A stretch of DNA of 64,000 nucleotides from Asterias rubens. Its lineage: Eukaryota; Echinodermata; Asteroidea; Forcipulatida; Asteriidae. The stretch spans positions 22,077,919-22,141,918 of the forward strand of contig NC_047062.1 of the NCBI RefSeq assembly GCF_902459465.1, given 5' to 3'. Position numbers and translations under genes: made by a program. Shown piece by piece: positions 13,019-22,406 of this stretch (positions are counted from its first letter, which is position 1; every line of letters starts with the position of its first letter). The notes under the pieces are model-generated. The model made no database searches, was not told where the DNA came from, and saw nothing but the letters and a program-made list of their open reading frames with translations.

Positions 13019-13868
13019 TGCGATAACGTAACCCTCCTCCCGACGGCCGCACAGGCTGGAGGGTTTTGAAGCTCCCGCAATGTGTGCAGGGCGAAATGGT
13101 TAAAAACGTACAATTTCGACAGCTAGTCAGCAGAATTGGGCCATTTATACCACTTTTAAAAATCATGACACAAATTCTAGGAACACGAACTTGATCCTCA
13201 ATGTCTAATGAATCCTACCATATCACTCAAAACACCATTGAGGAAATAATTTAAAGAAAAAGGACAAAAACTTACCAGATCCCCGAGCGAAAGAGTAAAA
13301 AGTGTCCCAGGTTGAAAATTTGAATCTGAGGGGGGCGTAGCTTCGGCTGTTTGTGCAACGCACCGGGGTCAACGACTCAGCGCTGCGTGTGGTGCATTGT
13401 GTATCCCGGTAACTGTGCAGCCGTAGTCTTGGTTCCAAGACCATTGGTGTTGCGCGGTCACACACAACCAACGTTCCAATCTATGCACGGCGAAAACTGT
13501 ACACGCTTGTAATAATCGAATGTTAGCGGGCGCTCTGTTTCACCGCATGTACAAGACTACGGCTGCACAGTTCCGCCCCCCGCAGATTCGAATTTTCAAC
13601 CTGGGACATTTTTTACTCTTTCGCTCGGGGATCTGGTAAGTTTTTGTCCTTTTTCTTCAAATTATTTCCTCAATGATGTTTTGACATTGAGGATCAAGTT
13701 CGTGTTCCTAGAATTTGTGTCATGATTTTCAAAAGTGGTTAAAATGGACCAAATCTGCTGACTAGCTGTCGAAATTGTACGTTTTTAACCATTTCGCCCT
13801 GCACACATTGCGGGAGCTTCGTAACCCTCCAGCCTAGCGGCCGTCGGGAGGAGGGTTACGTTATCGCA
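13019..13868. repeat. long inverted repeat spanning the RING-gene promoter
   Basis: The left arm, 13019-13431, and the right arm, 13552-13868, are reverse complements at high similarity, separated by about 120 bp. Shared landmarks, outside to inside, are TGCGATAACGTAACCC, GGAGGAGGGTTACG and its complement, CATTTCGCCCTGCACACA, ATCAAGTTCGTGTTCCTAG, GGGGATCTGGTAAG, TTCAACCTGGGACA and AAGACTACGGCTGCACAG. The left arm has about 75 extra GC-rich bases near its inner end and about 25 more in its middle. The outer ends show no obvious target-site duplication. It could be an inverted local duplication of promoter plus first exon, or a foldback element exapted as a promoter. Confidence 0.85.
13432..13635 (+). 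promoter_or_regulatory. putative promoter and noncoding first exon of the RING gene
   Basis: The spacer 13432-13551 and the inner right arm are relatively CpG-rich, ending in a clean splice donor (GGATCTG then GTAAGT-like GTAAG at 13636). The acceptor TTTTTTTTTTACAG at 14015 gives a 380-bp first intron and a coding exon beginning 4 bases before the ATG. The mirrored arm gives an equivalent donor on the minus strand at 13276/13275, so the spacer could fire in both directions. Transcription start is inferred, not seen. Confidence 0.45.
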
Positions 13869-14019
13869 TTTAGCAATAAGGGCACTTTTTAAAACAGTTG
13901 TTGATCTACATCCACTACCAGAAATGCATAAAAAATCAGCAGCAAACCCGACACTATTATTTATTTAATATGCATTTATATAATACATTTTGTATGTTTT
14001 TTTTTTTTTTTACAGCACA

Positions 14020-17000
14020 ATGCCTATAACTAGGAGAGCATATCAACAACTACTTCTTGACCGCAATAGTCATCATCAAATCGAAAATGGGAAACACCTC
14101 AAGCCAAACTGTAGCAAGGTGATGTCACCGAGAACCCAACATTCTTGGAAGTCAAAGGAGTCAAAGGTTGAGAGCCGGACTGCACAAAATAAGCACCCAG
14201 AAGCTGCCCTAAGATCAAGGGAAAATGAACCGCACCCGATCAAGCCTGACCTACATGAAAGTGATGATCATTTAGGTTCTTTGAAGTGTGTGCATCACGC
14301 AAGGGTTGAAGACGCTGATGAAGGATCAGTTTCTGGTATTTGTCTCTCAAAGGAGTGCTCTTCAGGGAAAGAACATAGAAAGAAATCAACAACAAAAACT
14401 TTAGACGGCAAAAAGAGAAAATATTCAGGTAAGAGTTCAAAAGTTAAACCCAAGAAGAAAGTCTTGAAAAGATTTCAAAGTGATGAAAAGTTGGTGAAAG
14501 ATGAACTGGTGAACAACAGTAGCCCTTTGAAGAAAAGAAAGAAGTGTACTCAAGTTGTCTTGGACGCACCCAAATGTTGCAGCGATAAAGACAGTGTGGA
14601 GGCATTGACAAGTAGGCATACAGAAGTAAAAGTCAGGATCGGTTTAGTTCGGCAACACATATTGGATGAACAAACCAGAGTAGAGAGATTAAGAGTACAA
14701 CTGGTTAGAGACCGAGACAGTGCTAGAGCATCGTTGGGCTGCCGACGAATTCGTATTCAAAGAGAGGTACAGAAAGTAAGAGAAAAGGTGCAATCACAAG
14801 ATAAGAAGAGAATTAAACTGGAAGACATGCGCATACAAAGACAACTTGAGGCAAGCAGGCGCAAACTGGAGAGCGACCGGACCGCTATGTATATACAGCT
14901 TCACAGAAACTGGAGGGAAAAATTCAATCAGAAGAAACAAGAAGTACGTAATGTAAAGCGAAGCTCTTTGGAGCAATCCAGGAACTACGAGCTGAAGAAG
15001 AGTGCACTGAAGAAGCAGCTGCAGAAAACTTGGGTTGACTTACAGAACAAGGTTTTAGAGATGAGAGACCGAATTGAAACGGAGATGGTGAAGTACGGAC
15101 ATCGCTGGGACGGAGTGAGCTGGACAAGTAGCTTGGCTGGGAAACACAAATACAGTCTACGTAGGGTGCCAAGAGAAAAGACACATATTTACTGTAGAGC
15201 TTGGAAGATGACCAACAAGAAAGAGCCTGAGGCAAGTCAATTTGAGATTAAATTAAATGATATTTGTCAGCTTGGTTCCGTCTTTTAAAGCAAACCTTAA
15301 ATATGGTGCACATTACACGTAAACTCATACTCGCATTTCCAAATACAGAAGTCTTTATGACTTTTTGATTTTCTAAATAATAAGTAGTTCATTTTACGAT
15401 GACTGTTTTAATGCTATAAGAGATGTGTGTTACTGTTAGCACTGTATACTCAGTACTTTCCCAAGTCCTGTGAAAAAATATCACAGACATGTTACTCGGG
15501 TGTGATTCGAACCCACGACCCTTGCAATTCTAGAGCAGTGTCTTACCAACTAGACTACCGAGGTTGCCCGGTAGCTAGAGGCAGTTCGAATCCGATGTTT
15601 TGGCAGCGGGTACCGCAACAATATAAGAGATGTTAAATTTGCATCGGGGATAAAGAATATTAATTTTGGTTTTTACCCATACACCGTTTTAATGCTCTTT
15701 ACATTAGTGCCCTGGTCATTGGGCCAATAACATTCCTTTAATCTTTCTCAGCTCCCTGGGGAGTATACAGCCCTGAGCTGCCATTTCGCTCCAAAGGTTT
15801 TTTCATACACAGTATCAACTTTGCAGGTCTATACCAATTATAGTAAAGCATATTGCTCAAAGAGAAGTGTAACGACCGGGATCTGAACTCATACCCCAAT
15901 GACTTAACCACCAGAACTTGAATTCAATGCTCTCTTGCCCAAGAAAATGCAAAAAATTACAAACTGATTCCTCCATGAAGTCAAGTGAACACCGAATCAG
16001 TATCAAACCAATGTCTTATCATTTTAATACATTGATTTATTTATATCTAGAGCCCTTCAATAAGCGGAGCAACCGTATACAAAGAAGCCAAAGTGAAAGC
16101 CTTGAATGAGATGTATCAGCTTCTTGACAGTGAACTTCGATGCAGTATTTGCTCGGAACTCTTCATAGCTGTGAGTAAACTTACTTATTTATGTGTTATG
16201 TAAGTTAGACTCTGACTAAACTGGTAGCTGTCTCTTTACTCGAACAAAAACCGTTCAAAATTGACCGAGTTATGTGCAAAGAACACCAGTTGTATACATG
16301 CACACAACTTAAGGGATCATTATTGATAATACACTAGCAGGCTAGAGGTCCCCGCTGAGGCCAATTTCACTATGATTGATCTTGACTGCTTAGCAATCTT
16401 AATTGCTAATCAAAGTGTGATGTCGTAATACAAATCACATTGGCAAACAAACCATAGTTAAAGGAACACGTTGCCTTGGATCGGTCGAGTTGGTCTTTGA
16501 AAATCATTTGTAACCGTTTGTTATGAAATGTTTATGGGTGGAAAGATGTTTTAAAAGTAGAATACAATGATCCACACAAACATGCCTCAAAATTGCGCGG
16601 TTTTCCTTTTACCTCGTCGACTAACACGGTCGGCCATTAATGGGAGTCAACTTTTTGACTCCCATAAATGGCCAACCGTGTTAGTTCGCAAAGGAAAAGG
16701 AAAACCACGTAATTTCGAGGCAATGTTGTGTGGATCATTGTATTCTACTTTTAAAACATCTTTCTAACCATATGCATTTTATAACAATTGGTTACAAATG
16801 TTTTTTATAGACCAACTCGTCCGATGCAAGGCAATGTGTTCCTTTAAGATAGATCTTAGCGCTTTGTGAAACCGTACCCTGGCCCATCTTTTTTTCCATT
16901 GCTTAAACCACATAGTCCCTTATTGCCTTCTAAGAGGTAAAACGATGACAAAACAAATAAAACACACTGATGTGTACGCGCATGGGCCTTTTTACCTCAA

Positions 17001-18208
17001 CGAGAGGCACCCTGCTCAAATGACTTCATATGCATACATTCTTTCATGAATATCTATCTTTCATTTCTTTATGCAGCCTGTTGTGCTGAACTGTTCCCAC
17101 ACCTTCTGTAGTTACTGCATCAACCAGTGGAAGAGACGAACCAACTGGTGTCCAATATGCCGTACGAGCATCACGGCCCGAAACCCTATTGGTAAATTGG
17201 ATGCATTCATCATCAAGTTTGCGCGCAGGGTCGGAGAGGATGCGGAGAAGAAACGACTCGAGACAATCAAAGAAAGAGAAGGTAAACAAAAGTTTTAATT
17301 CATGTCAAAAAAACATGTCCCTTTAATTCTGAGGGAAATGTTTCCTGTGATTTGGGAACAATGGGAGATTTTTGAGACGCTGGTGGCAGCAGACATAACG
17401 GCCTTTTTTTTGTGGCTCTGAGCGTGCGCGCACATGCTCAGTATAGGTCTGAGCATGCACACTACCGGTGGAAACTGTGAAAAAGGACCGTCGAAAATTC
17501 TCCAAGAAGCTTGTAAGCTCAGGCATACAAAGTTGTTACTTAGCAGAAATATTTGACAAACTGTTTTCGCTATGAAACAGATTGTCACAGTGTCTACAAT
17601 TGTAATTGTAGGGAATGGGAATTAAGAGTATGCTTTGCCCTTTGCAAAGTTCCAATACAAGTTAAACAATTTCCTCATAGAAGTGTACCTTAAGTTCCCT
17701 TTCAAGAGCGAAGTTCAAGCGCAGTTCAAGGCCTGTATGCACTGGCCACCCATGTGACCAATGCAGCGGGAGGCCACGCATTTATTGTTATACATGTAGA
17801 TCTTTATTTGAATCAAACCCAAGTTATTTATTTTGTCACCCATTCCCAGTCCATGAAAGAGCACTCCAGCGGGACGGACGTAGTTGGGGTAACTTTGCCA
17901 ACCACTCTTTTGACGCCTACGAGGATGACGACTTTGACGGTGACGATTTCCTGAACTATTCGCTGAGCAGTGAGGACAGCGACTTCGTCAACTTCATCGA
18001 GATCCTCCAGGAGAGGGTCAACCTGAGAAGATACTTCGGCATGAACGATGATGACGATGATGACGATGATGATGATGATGATTCATTTGGGTCTTCTGTT
18101 GATTCCGATGATACTGATGAGGGGTTTGAGCTGTTTAGCGACTACAGCGATGACTTCGACGATAATTCTGGGGATGAAGATGGTGAAGATGAGGAGGAGG
18201 AATGGTGA
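14020..18208 (+). CDS. RNF8-like RING-type E3 ubiquitin ligase, acidic tail, no FHA domain seen
   Basis: Coding exons 14020-15231, 16051-16170, 17077-17281, 17850-18208 join in frame to 631 aa. Residues about 121-151 and 169-177 are Lys/Arg clusters that look like nuclear signals. About 200-360 is a charged coiled coil. A canonical C3HC4 RING spans C435, C438, C450, H452, C455, C458, C469, C472. The core L-N-C-S-H-T-F-C-S-Y-C-I-N matches RNF8's L-N-C-A-H-S-F-C-S-Y-C-I-N, and the following helix (R-L-E-T-I-K-E-R-E) also fits RNF8. RNF8 ubiquitinates chromatin proteins at DNA breaks with UBC13. Residues 513-631 are extremely acidic with a run of 12 Asp, absent from vertebrate RNF8 as I know it. 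The N-terminal phospho-binding FHA domain of RNF8 is not visible, so recruitment must differ or upstream exons were missed. The first coding intron appears to use a GC donor. A related RING protein is the alternative. Confidence 0.75.
15232..16050. other. RING gene intron with GC donor and two SINE remnants
   Basis: The splice donor reads GAG then GCAAGT and the acceptor TATATCTAG. Inside are a minus-strand tRNA-like SINE at about 15425-15610 (GATTCGAACCCA near 15503, complement of a B box) and a second at about 15700-15930. The second shares GTGCCCTGGTCATTGG and CCCTGGGGAGTATACAGCCC with the copy at 59840-60115. Confidence 0.6.
16458..16847. repeat. 390-bp palindromic MITE, TTAAAGGAACACG ends (family E)
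   Basis: Almost the whole element is an inverted repeat with arms of about 190 bp. It runs from TTAAAGGAACACGTTGCC to its mirror ending GTGTTCCTTTAA, with the centre at about 16652 in GGGAGTCAACTTTTTGACTC. It lies in the intron between the first two RING half-site exons. This end sequence is one I associate with sea-star genomes. Confidence 0.88.
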
Positions 18209-18311
18209 AGATGATCAGCTTGCTGTCTTGAAGAGAGATACTTGACTGTCATCTGTTACCCTAGCCCTCCTTTGGTTCATTTCCTAAGAACGTTCCTCAA
18301 TCAATCACATT

Positions 18312-18652
18312 TTAAAGGCAGGGTTTACTTTTGGTGATTGACCAGAAGACCAGTATCTTCACTTGGTGTGTCCCAAGGTATGCATAAAATAATGAAAATT
18401 GCATAATGCATAATATGAAAATTCAGGCAGAATTTGTCATCGTAGTTCCAAAAACATATTGAAAGTAAAACCCTACCATCGTGCTGTAGAACTGGGTGCT
18501 TTCAGATGTCTGAGAAATGCTTCAGGCCTGCAGCCTTTCTTAGATTCAAATGTTTTTTTAAATATAATTTCAACAGCTCTTCAGTGATCTTTACCAAGTA
18601 AGTTAAGTATACAATTTTTGGAGTATTTACCAACAGTGTTCACTCCCTTTAA
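18312..18652. repeat. family C MITE, copy 2
   Basis: From TTAAAGGCAGGGTTTAC to CAACAGTGTTCACTCCCTTTAA. The interior shares CACTTGGTGT, TTCAGATG and CAACAGCTCTTCAGTG with the copies at 7198 and 40015. Its last four bases, TTAA, are also the first four of the next element. Confidence 0.65.
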
Positions 18653-19007
18653 AGCCATTGGACACTTTTGGTACGGGAAAACAAAAAAAAGTTAACAGAT
18701 TTATACATAACTTAGAAGGTTTACAGAAGGTAATGGTGAAAGACTTCTCTTGAAATATTATTCCATGAGATGCTTTACTTTTTGAGAAAACATTAAAACA
18801 ATATGAATCCTCGACATCGAGAATTACAGATTTATTTTGAACACGAAACGCGCGGAAACAAGGGTGGGTTTTCTCGTTGTTTTCTCCCGACTCCGATAAC
18901 CTATTGAGCCTAAATTTTCACAGGTTTGTTATTTTATATAGAAGTTGTGATACACAGAGTGTGGGCCTTGGACATTACTGTTTACCGAAAGTGTCCAATG
19001 GCTTTAA
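18649..19007. repeat. TTAAAGCCATTGGACAC MITE (family D), copy 1
   Basis: 359 bp with terminal inverted repeats TTAAAGCCATTGGACAC and GTGTCCAATGGCTTTAA. The interior includes GGTAATGGTGAAAGACTTCT, AACACGAAACGCGCGG and CCGACTCCGAT. Copy 2 at 46463-46829 is collinear throughout. Confidence 0.9.
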
Positions 19008-21622
19008 CACATGTAAACAAAATTAGCTGCCAAACCTATCAAAATCTTACTAATAAGGTTTTCCTTGTGTTGTACAAAGGATGGTTAAATTAGCTATATG
19101 TAGTCCAATCAAATGGAGCAAATCCATTCTTTAAACATTTGTGGTTTTGGGGTAAAAGGAAAACAAATTTGCAAGTAATTGTACTGTGTGGGGATTTGTG
19201 AAAGAATGTTTCTACAAAAGTGTAGAGGATAGTGCTATAATATATCATAACCCTAGGACCTTCATAATTGTATACCTGTATAACTAATATTTATGAAAAG
19301 TAATGTTCATTATATAACAATTTGTGAGACTATTGTGAATTTGAATGAACCACATTTTGTGCGCCTTTTTGAAAATGTGTATAAAAAGTTTAGAATAAAT
19401 AACATGTTCACTATTTACAGTCGCTTGCAAAATGGCAGTTAAAACACATGAGGACCAATCAGAAGTCAGAAGTGTCCGGCTAACTATTTCAGTGTTGAAA
19501 GGCATCCCTATTTCTTTTGAAATATTGACTAGCGAAAAAAACCTGACAAATTACTGAAATGACAAGCTCGTGGTCTTGCTGGCCAATCACCTAAAAAATG
19601 TTTAGGGCAAACTCTGCATGGCATATCAAGCTCCCATAGAAAGAAAAAAAACATTTTAAGAAAGTATTGTAAACTATGTTGTGTTTTCATACAACAGGAT
19701 ATTATATCCCATTCTGTAGACATATACTGCCATGCATTGTCATGCAGTTGTACATTTTGTCAAAATTCATCTGACATTTGTAAGTTTAAAAATACTCCCT
19801 TCTTGGAAGATTCTTGTAATGTACAGCAAAAGTCACTCACACAGGAATTTTCTATGCAGATATATGAATGAACCAATTTTTTAGAAAAGTAGTTTGACCA
19901 TGTAAGAAGTATGGGTACGTAAGAAACATGGATGTGTTGTTGGGCCTAATTTATGTTGAATTACGCACATTAATAATTATTTGTAAATCACTTCATCTCC
20001 TAGCCTAAACATCGCTCAAAAAAAAGGAGAAAATTAACCAAAAGAAGTTTGGTGGTTAGGTCAATCCAAAGGACCAGCAAAACACCTTGTGCAGCCATCT
20101 TTTATTTTTTGTCTCCCCAATTCAAACCAGTGTCACCAAACCGAGGTTGGAAGGAAAATAGTTGGTTCCCTTTTTGGCATAATGAAAATCATTAGTCATG
20201 ATTGGTATGGGTGGCAGGGGACAAGACAAGGATGGTGGCAACAGCAGCGTATCAAGGACTCTTTTACTTGGAGGCAGGGGCCTTGTTTTTCCCTCTTTGT
20301 TTTTTGCGAGCACTACTTGTATCTTTTTTTTCTGGGGGAACCTGGGGCACATGCTTCCCCTAGGCCACCGTCATGCATACTTATGGTTGCTTGGTTGTGC
20401 TTCGACCTAACTTTGAACTTTTCAAAATATCTTGTCTAGTGGTCGGTTTGGAGGAGGGGCTCAAGCTCATTTATGTTTTGAATTGCATTTAATTACTCGG
20501 GTTACTAAAAGGAATATCATTTTTCAAGGTCATATATGTAATGGTCAAGCATTATAACTTTTGTTGAATGAATTTGTTGTCAAACATTTTTGAGTAATTA
20601 ATGCTTTGTGTATTTTACCTGGTTTTTGAGGACACATGCCTTTTAATTTTTCTTGATGTCCCAGGTTACAACTACTCATGTTTAATATCCATCTAAGAGA
20701 ATACGTTATTCAACATCTTAAGTTATGGTTTTAAAACCCATTTTGTTTGTTCAATGTTGAAGTGAAAGGTTCTTCTTGAATCAAGATAGGCCTGCTTGTA
20801 ACATGGTTTATTTGAGGTTATGAATTAGTTCACCATTGAAACAGTTTGTTTGCTTTTGTGAGATGTATTAAAAAAATTGTATTATGAAAATAAAAGGAAT
20901 ACATTGATTTACAAAGCAATTTGCACTTTGTTACTGCGACATCTCTTCTTGATGGTTTGTCTTGTCATTACCAATTAGTAGTTCAATATATCGTGCTTTG
21001 AGTGGTTGAATGTCTACTGAATTTGTTACCCTCCTTCTTCCGCACCCCACAGCCCTCAACATTTTGATACACTCTGTTAAAAATCTTTTTCCATCTTAAT
21101 TTATGATTCAAAATGTTGGGTATTATTTCTTGGTTCATCCAAATGCTTTACGCAACAGCAATTTTGTGTGATGGAAAATGTCCCAAACAATGGCACCTGG
21201 CAGAAAAAAAATGAAAATTTGAATATTGTTTTGGTGAAGAGCGCCCTCAAGAGGTGGTCACTGCGTATAGCGCCGATACGCGGCGCTATACGATCTTTGG
21301 TTATAGACGTCTTCGCTGGGCGGACTGACACTGATGATGTGATGTGGGCTGGAACTTTAACTTTTCAGGTTTCTTTTCTTCATTTATGGAGGATTTCTCT
21401 GTTATATTATGCAAATAAGATGTTGTGCATCAGTTGAGAAATATTGAAGGTATATACGAACATTTCTTTACCTCGTTGCCTAGGCTAAAAAAGGTATGTT
21501 CTAAGTCTAATTCTATCTAACTGACTCCCTCCTTTTTTTTCTATTTCTATTTTTTTATGCTCTATCATCAAGGTATTTATTAGCCCTCCCACTGGCGCCA
21601 GACAACTCACCTCCTCTCTGAA

Positions 21623-21697
21623 CCACCAACCAATAATGTGCAAGTATACATGCAAGTATACATTCCGAATGTATACTTGCACATTATTGGTTGGTGG
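21623..21697. repeat. long perfect hairpin
   Basis: Arms of about 29 bases beginning CCACCAACCAATAATG and ending with the mirror CATTATTGGTTGGTGG. The loop contains a second copy of GCAAGTATACAT, as if the arm had been partly duplicated. Confidence 0.85.
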
Positions 21698-21866
21698 TTG
21701 AACTTGAATTTTGAAGTTCAAACAAGACCCTTGGAGTCCGTTGGACTTGGTCTTCTCCGCAGAACCCTCACTCGCACTACACTCAAATCAAACTATTTAT
21801 AACAAAACAACAGCCTATAATTCAATTACAACAACAATACAAGCAAAACCTCAGTTCGCCCTATTT

Positions 21867-22016
21867 CTAGACCCAGACTGGGGCGCTGTTGATACTCCTT
21901 TTTTCCAGAAATTTGTCATTGTCGGTCCTACGTAATGACAATTTTGTTTTCTTCCGAAGTTTGTCATTTTTCGGTAGTACCCGATAATGACAAATTTCGA
22001 TAGTGACTGGGTCTAG
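21867..22016. repeat. CTAGACCCAG-ended MITE with flanking direct repeat
   Basis: 150 bp with ends CTAGACCCAG and CTGGGTCTAG. The interior has three differently oriented TTTGTCATT/AATGACAA words. GTTCGCCC occurs directly on both sides (21854-21861 and 22017-22024) and may be an 8-bp target-site duplication, although five bases (TATTT) separate it from the left end. Confidence 0.65.
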
Positions 22017-22259
22017 GTTCGCCCGCAATTTATTTAAGTATTACTTTTTATTTCTATATCGAAGCAACTCTGTTATGCATGTTATGGGGAATTGTTCCCT
22101 GATTAAATAAATGTTCATTGGTAGAATGTATGAATGAAATGAACCCCATCCTCTGCCCCCCCCCCTCATTTTGTGTGCCATTTTGCTACCCCACCTACTA
22201 CTAGGCTAATCATTGAAAGGTTTTACAAAGAGTAGGAGGGTTAACTATTGCATCATCAC

Positions 22260-22406
22260 GCCTGTGAAATAACCATTTGTTTACAACCCCAGGGTGAGGT
22301 TACATTACTGAAGACTGGCTTCTGGCATCTACGTCATCAGACGTTCCTCATTGGCTAGCGCTGCCACCCAGTGAACTTATTTAGACCCTTCGAAACTACA
22401 AATGCC
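22260..22406 (+). promoter_or_regulatory. DHTKD1 promoter region (putative)
   Basis: The 150 bp before the start codon are less AT-rich than the flank. They carry a CRE-like ACGTCATCA near 22331 and a reversed CCAAT box (ATTGGCT) at 22350. No TATA box was seen. The transcription start is not determined. Confidence 0.3.

Larger units (their letters stand above)
18209..22259. other. RING gene 3' flank, MITE-rich
   Basis: No convincing exon. Candidate AATAAA hexamers lie at about 19394 and 20888. Palindromic elements at 18312-19007, 21623-21697 and 21867-22016 are listed separately. 19010-21600 is otherwise AT-rich with only short, context-free open frames on either strand. Confidence 0.45.

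Noticed and set aside
14924-15235. 103-codon minus-strand frame opposite the RING gene
   Set aside because: It is the antisense shadow of the coiled-coil exon; the plus frame has the conserved continuation into the RING.
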